Notes under the pieces: generated by a model | Seen by the model: the letters and a program-made list of their open reading frames with translations, nothing else | The model's database searches: none | Told to the model about the DNA's origin: nothing | Position numbers and translations under genes: made by a program | Shown here: one piece after another, positions 53,974 to 63,102 of the stretch | Layout of the letters: each line of letters opens with the position of its first letter | How positions within the stretch are numbered: the stretch's first letter is position 1 | Assembly (NCBI GenBank): GCA_029856105.1 | Contig: JAHQWH010000189.1 | Span: 54,263 to 118,262, forward strand | Reading direction: 5' to 3' | Origin: Promethearchaeia archaeon | Lineage (GTDB): Archaea; Asgardarchaeota; Lokiarchaeia; Sigyniarchaeales; SOKP01 | DNA: 64,000 nt

Positions 53974-54510
53974 TTAATCTTTCTTTTTTGTTATAAAAGC
54001 AATATCACCAAGAGAGGAACCACGAGATTTTTTCATATATTTGCTTTGTTTGGCACTTGGTTCAATTTCATCTACTTTTTTTAGAAGCGTAATATTGTAG
54101 ACTTTTTCTATTTTTTTTGCTAATTTTATAGTTGGTTCAACTTTTCCGGCTTCGATTCTTCTTAGTAAAGAAGGTTTCTCGTTTAGTTTTTGAGCAAATT
54201 GATCTTGATTAAATCCACGGGAATTTCGAGCGTTTCTAATTCTTTTCGCGTAATCATGAACAATTTCAATATTTTCATCGCCATCTCTTTTTGGTACAAA
54301 TTTTTTCACGGGACTCTTAAGTTTAACATATGTCTGCTGTTGAGAATCAGATTTTTTAGGTTCACTCCTGATTTTTTTACCATATTGGGCACAACTTTGA
54401 CACACAGTAATTTTTGCTTCTTCTATTAAAACTTTTTGTCCTTTTCCCCATATTTTACCTCCACATATGGGGCATTCCTTATCAAATTGATTCGATACTT
54501 TTTTTGACAT
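53974..54510 (-). CDS. aMBF1, multiprotein bridging factor 1
   Basis: The archaeal MBF1 homolog combines an N-terminal zinc ribbon ('CPICGGKIWGKG...VCQSCAQYG') with a central Lys-rich linker and a conserved XRE-type helix-turn-helix ('RNARNSRGFNQDQFAQKLNEKPSLLRRIEAGKVEPTIKLAKKIE'). MBF1 associates with the translating small ribosomal subunit. The 178-residue length fits. It converges with tfe. Confidence 0.95.
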   Translation of the reverse strand: MSKKVSNQFDKECPICGGKIWGKGQKVLIEEAKITVCQSCAQYGKKIRSEPKKSDSQQQTYVKLKSPVKKFVPKRDGDENIEIVHDYAKRIRNARNSRGFNQDQFAQKLNEKPSLLRRIEAGKVEPTIKLAKKIEKVYNITLLKKVDEIEPSAKQSKYMKKSRGSSLGDIAFITKKKD

Positions 54511-54750
54511 AATACAATCTTATACAATAATTTCTAAGGAAAAGTACTATATATAATGAATTGGATGTAGAACTCTTAAAATTTTCTGTTTAAAGCTAAA
54601 AATCGTTATAAAATATAACCTATAAATTTTTTAGAAATCGATATTTTTATCATATTAGTGTATTACCTTAAATTTAAATGAATAAATAGTTATTAATAAA
54701 TTAGAAAATTTTCTTAAATTTAAATAAATAAAAGATGGGGTATTTTCTTT

Positions 54751-55959
54751 TTGACAACAACCAAAGAAAGGAGAAAAAAGGAAGAAACTAAGGATGAAGA
54801 GTATTTAATTACTTATACAAGGCACCTGGAAAAGAGATTAAGAAATTTAGAGACTGAAAAACAGTTGTTAGATGCTGAACGTCTAAGATTGGAACAAGAA
54901 CTACATAGTTTAAGAAATGAGATTGATCGGTTAAGAGAACCTCCTTTAGTATCTGCTACTGTAATTGACATGTTAGATGAAACGGGTAAAGTTATTGTAA
55001 AAAGTTCTACTGGGCCTAGTTTCGTTGTTAACCCTAGTAGAAAGGTTAAAAACGAAAATTTATCTCCGGGAATGAGAGTTGCTTTAAACCAGAGAACTTT
55101 CGCAATAATGGAAATCTTACCAACGAAATTAGATCCTTTTGTAAAAGGAATGGAAGTTATAGATGCAATTCCTAATATTAGTTACGAAGATGTCGGTGGT
55201 TTAGATGAACAAATACTAGAGGTAAGAGAAACTGTTGAATTACCTCTGCTAAAACCAGAATTATTTAAAAGAATAGGGATTGATCCGCCTAACGGTGTTT
55301 TACTTTTTGGACCTCCAGGGACCGGTAAAACATTAGTTGCGAAAGCGGTTGCCCATGAAACAAACGCTACATTCATTAGAATAATAGGATCGGAGTTAGT
55401 TCAAAAGTTTATTGGTGAAGGTGCTCGTTTGGTTAGAGAGATATTTAATTTAGCAAAACAAAAAGCCCCCGCTATATTATTTATAGATGAGTTAGATGCT
55501 ATCGGGTCTCAAAGATTAAAAATTGCTACATCTGGCGATAGAGAAGTACAAAGGACTTTAATGCAATTATTAAGTGAATTAGATGGATTTGAAGAAAGAG
55601 GAGATGTAAAAATAATTGGCGCAACAAATAGAATTGATATTTTAGATCCGGCTTTGTTAAGACCAGGTAGATTTGACAGAATGATTGATTTTCCAATCCC
55701 AGATGGGGAGGCTAGAACTTCAATCTTTAAAATTCACTCAAGAAATTTAAGCATTGAGGGAGAAATAAACTTTAAAAAGTTGGTTGAGTTAACTGAAGGC
55801 GCGACGGGTGCAGACATAAAAGCAATCTGCACTGAAGCTGGAATGTTTGCAATAAGAAAAGAAGCTGAAGCAATTATTAAAGACGACTTTATTGAAGCAA
55901 TAAATAAAGTTATGAATAAAATGAAAGATAAAGCTATTGAATCTAAGTTATACTCTTAA
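54751..55959 (+). CDS. Proteasome-activating nucleotidase (PAN)
   Basis: PAN is the archaeal 19S-like AAA unfoldase that feeds the 20S proteasome. The 402 residues show an N-terminal coiled coil (about 20-65), an OB domain (about 70-130), Walker A 'GPPGTGKTLVAKAVA', Walker B 'ILFIDELDAIG', the second-region 'GATNRIDILDPALLRPGRFDR', and a C-terminal Leu-Tyr-Ser that fits the HbYX motif needed to open the proteasome gate. The start is TTG 54751. It is followed by PUA and NAC genes in the same direction. Confidence 0.95.
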   Translation: MTTTKERRKKEETKDEEYLITYTRHLEKRLRNLETEKQLLDAERLRLEQELHSLRNEIDRLREPPLVSATVIDMLDETGKVIVKSSTGPSFVVNPSRKVKNENLSPGMRVALNQRTFAIMEILPTKLDPFVKGMEVIDAIPNISYEDVGGLDEQILEVRETVELPLLKPELFKRIGIDPPNGVLLFGPPGTGKTLVAKAVAHETNATFIRIIGSELVQKFIGEGARLVREIFNLAKQKAPAILFIDELDAIGSQRLKIATSGDREVQRTLMQLLSELDGFEERGDVKIIGATNRIDILDPALLRPGRFDRMIDFPIPDGEARTSIFKIHSRNLSIEGEINFKKLVELTEGATGADIKAICTEAGMFAIRKEAEAIIKDDFIEAINKVMNKMKDKAIESKLYS

Positions 55960-56028
55960 TCTTCCTTTTTACAAACATATTAAATATTTATAACTTTATT
56001 TTTATGTAAATAGTTGCAGTAATTTAAT

Positions 56029-56520
56029 ATGGAAAACAAATTATTCTTTGCTTTAAGAAAAGTAAAGGCTATTTCTGATTACCAATTTGGACAAACAGTA
56101 ACAAATATTTTATTTGAAAATGATAATGATATTCATATTGAGTTTTCTAAAAATACGGATAAAATAAAGCACATATATTACGATGAAAATCTTTTGCTAA
56201 ATTTGAGACCGACTAATGGATTCTTAACGTTAAGTTTATTTGCAGCTAATAAAATAATTAAAAACATTTCAACACCGAGATTGAGAGCAGTCGTGTTGAA
56301 TGATATATCTGACTTTATTAGAAAAGGTCGTAACGTATTTTGTAAACATGTTTTAGATATAGATGATAATTTAAGACCTTTAGATGAGATTATTGTTGTT
56401 AATCAAAAGAATAACCTTTTGGCAATTGGAAGACTAGCGATCCCCGTTCCTTATGTTCGAAGTTTTAAAACTGGAATCGCAATAAAAGTTCGGAAAGGAA
56501 ACGATAAATCAAAATTATAA
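56029..56520 (+). CDS. PUA-domain protein
   Basis: The C-terminal about 75 residues form a PUA RNA-binding domain ('RLRAVVLNDISDFIRKGRNVFCKHVLDIDDNLRPLDEIIVVNQKNNLLAIGRLAI'). The N-terminal part ('RPTNGFLTLSLFAANKII') resembles the C2 domain that precedes PUA in archaeosine tRNA-guanine transglycosylase. So it is a small stand-alone C2-PUA protein, probably binding tRNA or rRNA. It is 69 nt after the PAN gene. Confidence 0.85.
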   Translation: MENKLFFALRKVKAISDYQFGQTVTNILFENDNDIHIEFSKNTDKIKHIYYDENLLLNLRPTNGFLTLSLFAANKIIKNISTPRLRAVVLNDISDFIRKGRNVFCKHVLDIDDNLRPLDEIIVVNQKNNLLAIGRLAIPVPYVRSFKTGIAIKVRKGNDKSKL

Positions 56521-56570
56521 GCCTTAATAAATTTTAATATAACATATAGTTAGGAGTTATTGAGAAAAAA

Positions 56571-57050
56571 ATGGTAAAATTACCAAAAGAGATGCAAAAA
56601 AGAGAAAACAGCAAACCTAAGCGCCCTCAAGCAACAAAAAAGAGAGAAGGGCAACAAATTGCTTCAAGACAAATGCGTCGCCGAATGCAACAGCAAGGAG
56701 TTGAAATGGATCAAATTAATGCTACTCGAGTAATAATAGAAGGAGTAGAAAAAACGCTCGTAATTGATCAACCAGAAGTTGTTTTAATGAAGCAAATGGG
56801 ACAAGAAATTTATCAAGTAATTGGTGAAGCACAAGAATATTCTCCAGGGGATGTTTTAATTGGAGAAAAGGAAGATGTTGAGACTACGGAACTTGTTGAA
56901 GAATCTGAAACAAAACCAATGATTACTGAAAATGATATAATGCTAGTAGCTGCTCAAGCAAATGTCAATAAAGAAGAGGCGAATGCAGCATTAATTGATA
57001 GTGAAGGAGATATAGCAAAAGCTATTTTATTTCTGAAAAATAGACCTTAA
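56571..57050 (+). CDS. nac: Nascent polypeptide-associated complex protein
   Basis: Archaeal NAC forms a homodimer on the ribosome that shields nascent chains. The protein has a basic N-terminal extension ('KRPQATKKREGQQIASRQMRRRMQQQG', ribosome binding), the NAC beta-barrel ('ATRVIIEGVEKTLVIDQPEVVLMKQMGQEIYQVIGEA') and a C-terminal UBA domain ('NDIMLVAAQANVNKEEANAALIDSEGDIAKAILFL'). The 159-residue length is slightly above the usual 110-130 because of the extension and linker. Confidence 0.95.
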   Translation: MVKLPKEMQKRENSKPKRPQATKKREGQQIASRQMRRRMQQQGVEMDQINATRVIIEGVEKTLVIDQPEVVLMKQMGQEIYQVIGEAQEYSPGDVLIGEKEDVETTELVEESETKPMITENDIMLVAAQANVNKEEANAALIDSEGDIAKAILFLKNRP

Positions 57051-57135
57051 TAAACTATCAAATAAAATTAGCAAAAAAAAAGAATTAAGAATCATAAACC
57101 ATTCACTGTTATATAAATAATTTGGTAAGAATGAT

Positions 57136-57489
57136 ATGTCAAAAGTAAAGAAAAAACCTACTGGGCTACATGGAGGCTTATCTGAAGAAGAAGTAAAATT
57201 CGAGAAAATTATCCAATTTTCAGGTTGGATATTTTTAATCGCTCTAATTCTATTAATGGGGGCGTTTTTTATTTTTGATTCTGTATTAGGGATAATTGAA
57301 TTAGAATTAAATGCATCAACATTTACGTTAATTATTTTTTTCGGTACTAATTCTGCAATAAGTTTTGGATTAGCTACAAGAATTAAAAAAAATAGAGATC
57401 AAAAAAAGAAATTGTTCTTTGATTGGTTAATGGGCGAATTTCTACTTGGCATAATTGCTATTTTTGCTGTAGCTGTTTACCAATGGTAA
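57136..57489 (+). CDS. Small three-helix membrane protein
   Basis: The 117 residues have about three transmembrane helices (near 32-52, 62-85, 98-115), with a basic loop 'RIKKNRDQKKK' between the second and third. The hydrophilic N-terminus 'SKVKKKPTGLHGGLSEEE' is cytoplasmic by the positive-inside rule. No family is recognised. It lies 85 nt downstream of nac on the same strand. Confidence 0.5.
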   Translation: MSKVKKKPTGLHGGLSEEEVKFEKIIQFSGWIFLIALILLMGAFFIFDSVLGIIELELNASTFTLIIFFGTNSAISFGLATRIKKNRDQKKKLFFDWLMGEFLLGIIAIFAVAVYQW

Positions 57490-57523
57490 TCATTTTTTAT
57501 TACATTTCGATTACCAACTATAT

Positions 57524-57853
57524 TTATTTATAATCTTCTCTTGCTGGACTAAATACATCTATGACATCCGTATCTTCCAATATTATCGCCCCGTGTTTTT
57601 CGTTAGAATCAAAAACATAACTATCTCCTTCTTTTGCCATAAATTCTCCATTTTCAGTAATAAATTTTAATTTGCCCTTTAACACATATCCAATTTGATG
57701 TTCTTTATGTGAATGTAAGGGAATTTTTGAGCCTTTATTTAGAATAAAATGGCATAACATCATATTCTTGTTATAGGTTAAAGTTTTTCTATATATTCCG
57801 TGTAAAATTTCTACTGAATCAACAGAATTTTTGCTTACGAGGTTTTTTCTCAT
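57524..57853 (-). CDS. Cupin-domain protein
   Basis: A single small cupin of 109 residues. The first motif 'LHSHKEHQIGYVLKG' supplies H-x-H and a Glu-like ligand, and the second 'DSYVFDSNEKHGAIILED' supplies the last His. Metal binding is therefore likely (H, H, E/H, H). The substrate is unknown. Transcribed alone. Confidence 0.9.
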   Translation of the reverse strand: MRKNLVSKNSVDSVEILHGIYRKTLTYNKNMMLCHFILNKGSKIPLHSHKEHQIGYVLKGKLKFITENGEFMAKEGDSYVFDSNEKHGAIILEDTDVIDVFSPAREDYK

Positions 57854-58277
57854 CTAAATAACACTTTTAATTTGATTTCATCGATTTTTTATTTAAATAT
57901 ACTCATAGTCTTTAATTTTTAAATTTTATATACTCAATTGAAAATTACAAAATCAGTAAAGACGACATTAATTTATTTAAGGATAAAATTACGAGATTAA
58001 ATATTGTTCTTTCGAATTTTTCTGAAAAAGTATGGAGCTTTCTGCGGTTTAATTAACTGGTGTTTTAAATTGCAAATCAAGAGTTAATAAATTAAGTTTA
58101 AATTGGAAAAAATAATACATTTTTATATCAAAAGAGGTAAAATATAAACGATAACAAATAATTATTAAGGGTATTGTTTCAGTTCATAGTGCCGACAAAA
58201 ATATTTAGCTTTTAACCTGATAGTATACCTTTATCTCTTATTAGAATATTATAAATTAAAATTTGTGATGGATTGCT
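57854..58277. other. Intergenic region upstream of nrdD
   Basis: These 424 nt between divergent cupin and nrdD genes are AT-rich. I see no tRNA-like fold, no long repeat and no convincing frame. Some promoter and operator sites for nrdD, for instance NrdR-type boxes, would be expected here, but I could not identify any by eye. Confidence 0.4.
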
Positions 58278-60407
58278 ATGGTCTTGATTCCAAAATCTGA
58301 AACAACTGAAGTCAATAAAGGTTTAAGAAGTGGTTTTTTAAAAAATTTATTACCAAGAGTTTCCCGAACTGAAGGTGATGTAGTCCCTTTTGAACCTCTA
58401 AAAATAAAACAGAGTATTGTTAAAGAAACAGGGTTAAACGATAAAGTCGCTGATAGCATAACTGAATTAGCGGTTAGAAGAATTATATCCTCAGGCATAA
58501 TGTTTCTTTCTGGTCCGCACATTAGGGAAATAGTCTGTTCAATATTATCTGAACAACATTTTGAAGATGAACGAAAGCTATATACCCGAATAGGAATGCC
58601 GTTGATGGACTACGAAGCAATTTTAGAGAAGGGCGTGAATGAAAATGCTAATCAAGATATGAATCCTGAGAGCATCCATCATTGGGCTGCTAATAGAATA
58701 TCTGACGAATATGCGCTTTTAAGAATTTTAGATTCAGAAGAAGCTCATGCTCATCTTTATGGAGATATTCATGTACATATGCTCAGGTATTTTGATTTAC
58801 GGCCTTTCTGCCAAGAATGGGACCCTCGTATGATTCTTGAGCATGGACTTCCCCCTGTCGATAGTTGGGCCCATTGTAGCAAATCTGGTCCAGCAGGAAG
58901 TTTACGAGTGGCAGTTACACACTTAGCAAAATGGTTAGGGATTATTCAAGGAGAATTTTCAGGAGGGCAAGGTTACGATTATATTACCACTTTTCTTGCA
59001 CCTTATGTACGAGGGCTTTCTCAAAAAGAAATTGAGCAATCAATGCAGTGTTTAATATTCGAAACGAATCAAATTTTTGCGGCAAGAGGTGGACAAGTAC
59101 CGTTTACATCGATTTCATGCACTCCTACAGTTCCAGATGGTTTATTAAATATTCCTGCTATTGGTCCTCATGGAAAAAATATTGGTTTATATGGAGATTA
59201 TAAAGAAGAATGTCTAAAGCTTTTTGATGCTTTAACAGAAGTTTATATAAAAGGAGATTACAACGGAAAACTATTTGCATTTCCAAAGCATGAAGTAAAA
59301 ATAAAAAAAGAGTGGCTTAAAGAATTCGAACCATCTTACATTAAAATAATGGAAGAAGTAGCTACGATGGGGACTCCATATTTTCTAAATATGTGCCCAG
59401 ATTGGATGCCAGACGAAATTCATAGTCAATGTTGTAGAAAATTTCTAAGTGGGAATCAAATTATAAATCAATGTATTGTAGATCCTAAAAAAAGGAAAAA
59501 TGCAAACATATGGGAAAATTATGTTACCATTGGCTCACTTCAAAGCGTTAGTCTAAATTTACCTAGATACGCATATATGTCCAACAATGAAGACGATTAC
59601 ATTAGGATTTTAGGGGAAAAAATGGAGCTTTCAGCTAGAATCCTAAAGAAAAAATGGGATTTAATGGAAAGGCGATTAAAAACAGGGCATCTACCCTTAT
59701 GTAGTGGCAAAATTAATGGTAAGCCAATTTTTAAATTGCGAGAGCAAAATCTTTCAATAGGTTTTACTGGCTTGAATGAAGCCGTAAAAAGTATGACCGG
59801 CTTTGAATTGCATGAACATGATACAACATATAACCTTGGGAAAAGAATATTAGAATTTATGGTTGCTAAGTGTAATACAATGACAGAAAGAGATGGGATA
59901 TCCTATTCACTTTGGGAACAACCGTCTGAATCATCAAGTAATCGTTTTGCAAAATTAGATTTAAAACATTTCCCTCAAAAAGCTATTCCTCAATCAAATG
60001 GAGTTTCTGCATATTATACAAATTCAGGTCATTTCCGGTATGATGCGGATATACCGTTATCTGAAAGAATTCGAAAACAAGGAGATTATCATCCTATTGT
60101 AAATGGAGGTGTAATTACACATATTTGGTTAGGGGAACAAAAACCGGATATTCAGGCTCTTTGGGAACTCACAAAAAATATTTGTCTTAATACAAATACT
60201 GCATATTTTGCATATACTACAGATTTTATATATTGTCCGTCCTGTCGTAAGATGTATCGAGGAAGTCAATTTACATGTCCTCAATGTTATTCTGAAGATG
60301 TGAAAGTGTATTCAAGAGTAACGGGATATTACAGTGAAGTAAATAGATATAATTTAGGAAAAAGAGCGGAATGGGAAGCAAGAAAACGAGAAAATTTATT
60401 TAAATAA
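58278..60407 (+). CDS. nrdD: Anaerobic ribonucleoside-triphosphate reductase (class III)
   Basis: Reduces ribonucleotides to deoxyribonucleotides using a glycyl radical. The 709-residue enzyme has an N-terminal ATP-cone ('SRTEGDVVPFEPLKIKQSIVKETGL'), a central ten-stranded barrel with 'CSKSGPAGSLR' and 'FTSISCTPTVPDGLL', and a C-terminal zinc site 'YCPSCRKMY...TCPQCYS' before the glycyl-radical loop 'SRVTGYYSEVNRYNLGK'. The activase NrdG is not next to it. Its presence points to anaerobic life. Confidence 0.96.
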   Translation: MVLIPKSETTEVNKGLRSGFLKNLLPRVSRTEGDVVPFEPLKIKQSIVKETGLNDKVADSITELAVRRIISSGIMFLSGPHIREIVCSILSEQHFEDERKLYTRIGMPLMDYEAILEKGVNENANQDMNPESIHHWAANRISDEYALLRILDSEEAHAHLYGDIHVHMLRYFDLRPFCQEWDPRMILEHGLPPVDSWAHCSKSGPAGSLRVAVTHLAKWLGIIQGEFSGGQGYDYITTFLAPYVRGLSQKEIEQSMQCLIFETNQIFAARGGQVPFTSISCTPTVPDGLLNIPAIGPHGKNIGLYGDYKEECLKLFDALTEVYIKGDYNGKLFAFPKHEVKIKKEWLKEFEPSYIKIMEEVATMGTPYFLNMCPDWMPDEIHSQCCRKFLSGNQIINQCIVDPKKRKNANIWENYVTIGSLQSVSLNLPRYAYMSNNEDDYIRILGEKMELSARILKKKWDLMERRLKTGHLPLCSGKINGKPIFKLREQNLSIGFTGLNEAVKSMTGFELHEHDTTYNLGKRILEFMVAKCNTMTERDGISYSLWEQPSESSSNRFAKLDLKHFPQKAIPQSNGVSAYYTNSGHFRYDADIPLSERIRKQGDYHPIVNGGVITHIWLGEQKPDIQALWELTKNICLNTNTAYFAYTTDFIYCPSCRKMYRGSQFTCPQCYSEDVKVYSRVTGYYSEVNRYNLGKRAEWEARKRENLFK

Positions 60408-60453
60408 TTTCTCTTTTTTAATTTTTTAAATATTTTTGAATCTTACTAAATGT

Positions 60454-60771
60454 ATGAACAAAGAATTATCACTTAAAGAATTTCAACAACAAATTGACGA
60501 ATGGATTCTCAATCACGGGGGTTATTGGCCTCCTCTTTCTATGCTTGGTGCAATTATAGAAGAAGTAGGAGAATTAGCAAGAGAAATCAACCATCTTGAA
60601 GGTTTCAAACCAAAGAAGTCTGGCGAAATAAATTTAAATATTGGTGAAGAGCTCGCAGATGTCATTTTTGCGACAATCTGTGTTGCTAATTATTACAAAG
60701 TAAATATTAATTGGGAATTAGCCAAGGTTATTGAAAAATATACAAAAAGAGATTCAAAGAGATTTTTATAA
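60454..60771 (+). CDS. MazG-like NTP pyrophosphohydrolase
   Basis: The small all-alpha protein fits the MazG/MazG-like fold: 'LGAIIEEVGELAREI' (E-E-x-x-E) followed by 'NIGEELADVIFATICVANYYKVN' (E-x-x-D), the four acidic Mg ligands. It hydrolyses non-standard or excess NTPs to NMP and PPi. ATG 60454 is preferred to an upstream TTG at 60436. Its location 46 nt after nrdD suggests nucleotide-pool control together with the reductase. Confidence 0.92.
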   Translation: MNKELSLKEFQQQIDEWILNHGGYWPPLSMLGAIIEEVGELAREINHLEGFKPKKSGEINLNIGEELADVIFATICVANYYKVNINWELAKVIEKYTKRDSKRFL

Positions 60772-60909
60772 TTAAAAAGAAGAGCACAAATTTTTAAACA
60801 ATTTTATTAAGAAAGCTCTATCAATTTGAAAAATTTTAATCCTTTTATGCGTTTTATTTTTTTAAAACATGAATAATGATAATAACAACAACTAATTTAT
60901 AATAAAAAG

Positions 60910-62085
60910 ATGTTAAAAGAAGGATTAGAGAAACAAGAAATACTCAAATTACTTGAGAAAAAGTTAGAGAAAGATCTTTCGTACGATTCAGGCTTTATTT
61001 TAGGGTCCATGTGCACAGAACCTTTAGATTTCGCTAAGAAAATTTATATTAAATATATTTCTAAAAATTTAGGAGATCCCGGATTATTTTTAGGGACTGC
61101 AGCCTTAGAAGATGAATTAATTCTTGAAATTGGTGAGTTATTTGGAGATAAAGATATAATCGGAACATTTACTACTGGAGGTTCAGAATCTAATTTAATC
61201 GCTATGAGGATTGCTAAAAAATTACGCCCTGAAATAAAAAATCCCGAAGTTGTAGTTTCGGCTTCGGCTCATATTTCCTTCGATAAAGCAGCCGATATAT
61301 TGGGTATTACACTTAGGAAGGTACAAATAAGGGATAATTTTGAATTAGATTTAAACCATTTCGAATCTCTTATCAATAAAAATACTTGTGGAGTTGTTGG
61401 AATAGCTGGTACAACCTCGCTAGGTTTAATTGACCCAATCAAAGATATGGGTAAAATTATCGAAGGAAAGAATATTTTCTATCACATTGATGCCGCTTTT
61501 GGGGGATTTGTGTTACCATTTCTAAAAAAACTAAATTATAATATTCCTCCATGGGATTTCTCAGTAAAGCCTGTAAGTTCAATTACAGCCGATCCCCATA
61601 AAATGGGTTTAGGTGTAATACCTTCTGGGGGATTTTTCGTTAGAGATGCGTCTATACTACAAAAAACGGGTTTTGAAATTCCTTATTTAGCAGGAGGAAA
61701 TTTTAAGCACTTTCATATGGTTGGAACTAGACCAGGAGGTCCAATTATCGCATTTTGGGTAATATTGAAAGCTTTAGGTATTAACGGTTTTATTGAGATC
61801 GTAAAAAAATGTATGGATAATGCTAAATATTTAGCAAAAAGGATATCTGAAATTAATGGGATAAAATTAGCTGCTAACCCCGTTATGAACGTAGTAGGAA
61901 TAACAACAGAGAATGGAAAAAGTATATGTGAAATTGATGAAGCATTACGCAATAACAAGTGGATGTTAGGTAAATTTGTAGATTTTAATTTAATTAGAGT
62001 CGTACTAATGCCACATGTAAAAAGAGAACACATATCTAGTTTTACTTCTGATTTGGAAAAAGTAGTAAAAAAACTAAATTTATAA
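60910..62085 (+). CDS. mfnA: PLP-dependent tyrosine/aspartate decarboxylase (MfnA-like)
   Basis: MfnA-type group II decarboxylases make tyramine for methanofuran in methanogens, or beta-alanine from aspartate for coenzyme A in other archaea. The 391 residues contain 'GTFTTGGSESNLIAM', 'GIAGTTSLGLIDPI', 'YHIDAAFGGFVLPF' (PLP-binding Asp) and the lysine in 'SITADPHKMGLGVIPSGG'. With no methanogenesis genes nearby, an aspartate decarboxylase role for CoA is the likelier inference. Confidence 0.92.
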   Translation: MLKEGLEKQEILKLLEKKLEKDLSYDSGFILGSMCTEPLDFAKKIYIKYISKNLGDPGLFLGTAALEDELILEIGELFGDKDIIGTFTTGGSESNLIAMRIAKKLRPEIKNPEVVVSASAHISFDKAADILGITLRKVQIRDNFELDLNHFESLINKNTCGVVGIAGTTSLGLIDPIKDMGKIIEGKNIFYHIDAAFGGFVLPFLKKLNYNIPPWDFSVKPVSSITADPHKMGLGVIPSGGFFVRDASILQKTGFEIPYLAGGNFKHFHMVGTRPGGPIIAFWVILKALGINGFIEIVKKCMDNAKYLAKRISEINGIKLAANPVMNVVGITTENGKSICEIDEALRNNKWMLGKFVDFNLIRVVLMPHVKREHISSFTSDLEKVVKKLNL

Positions 62086-62206
62086 TATGTTTAGTTAAAT
62101 AAAAATTTTATAATATCCATCAGAAATATATTTATAAACCAAAAAATAATTTAATAATTTATATAGATTTATTAGGGTTTAATCTCTCTTAAGAAATGAA
62201 ATAGGA

Positions 62207-63076
62207 ATGGGAAAAAAAAAAAAATCACTTGGAATAAAGACAACAAGATATTTTACCAAAACTTGTACTAAATGTAAGTTTGAATACCCAAATTGGTTTA
62301 CGAATTGCCCTAAATGCGGTGCTGCTTGGGATTCTGTAGAAGCAGAAAAGACTACTGGTGCAAAAGAGGCGCTAAAGAAAACAATAAAAATTGTTGTTAA
62401 AATAACGGAAGAAGATTTTAATAATACATTAGAGAGAGTTAAATTAATTTTTAGCGCTGACCAAGGCCGATCTTGGTATCAAATGGAAATGGAGAACCAA
62501 TTGGACTTTTTTATAGCAGAAATTACTGATGTTCCTGTTGGATCTGATATTATTTATTACATTGAAGTTATATTAATTCATGGTGAGCAAGTTATTGAAA
62601 ATAATGAGGGCAATTATTTTCATTATAAAGTTGGCCTACCTATCGAAGATTTAGAAAAAGATCAACAAATTTCTAAAGGAAAAATCGAAAATCATGCGAA
62701 GAAACAACTAAATAAATCTGTAAATGAATATAACGAGGTTTTAGAAGATTTTACTTTATCGAAAACACAAATCACAAATGATTTAGTCCAAAAACCACCG
62801 AAACCACAACCTGAATATTTTAAACCTAAATCAGAATCGAATGCAAATTCAAAAAAGGAAATGATTGACAATTCAACTGAAATCTCTCAAATTTTTATTA
62901 ATAAACCTAGTATACAACCATCTCAGCATCCAAAAGAATATAGCGCTGAAGATAATATTACTATATTTGGAAGACTTCAAACTAAAATTGATCCAGATTT
63001 AAAATTATGTCCTTATTGTAATTCTAAAATCAAAAAAATATGGAGCACATGCCCCATCTGTGGTAAGAATCTTTAG
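62207..63076 (+). CDS. Protein with terminal zinc ribbons and a central E-set-like domain
   Basis: A CxxC zinc ribbon opens the protein ('CTKCKFEYPNWFTNCPKCGAAWD', 18-40) and another closes it ('CPYCNSKIKKIWSTCPICGKNL'). Between them lies a beta-sandwich-like domain of about 85 residues ('IKIVVKITEED...LIFSADQGRSWYQM..IYYIEVILI'), similar to Ig-like E-set folds, and a disordered Lys/Pro/Gln-rich linker. No enzyme motif is visible, so it is probably a scaffold. It converges with another zinc-ribbon protein with a similar linker. Confidence 0.6.
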   Translation: MGKKKKSLGIKTTRYFTKTCTKCKFEYPNWFTNCPKCGAAWDSVEAEKTTGAKEALKKTIKIVVKITEEDFNNTLERVKLIFSADQGRSWYQMEMENQLDFFIAEITDVPVGSDIIYYIEVILIHGEQVIENNEGNYFHYKVGLPIEDLEKDQQISKGKIENHAKKQLNKSVNEYNEVLEDFTLSKTQITNDLVQKPPKPQPEYFKPKSESNANSKKEMIDNSTEISQIFINKPSIQPSQHPKEYSAEDNITIFGRLQTKIDPDLKLCPYCNSKIKKIWSTCPICGKNL

Positions 63077-63102
63077 AATATTATTTTAGAATTAGAAAAA
63101 AA

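Noticed and set aside
58278..60407. Glycyl-radical enzyme of another type, such as pyruvate formate-lyase
   Set aside because: The ATP-cone, zinc site before the glycyl loop and conserved barrel cysteines fit NrdD only.
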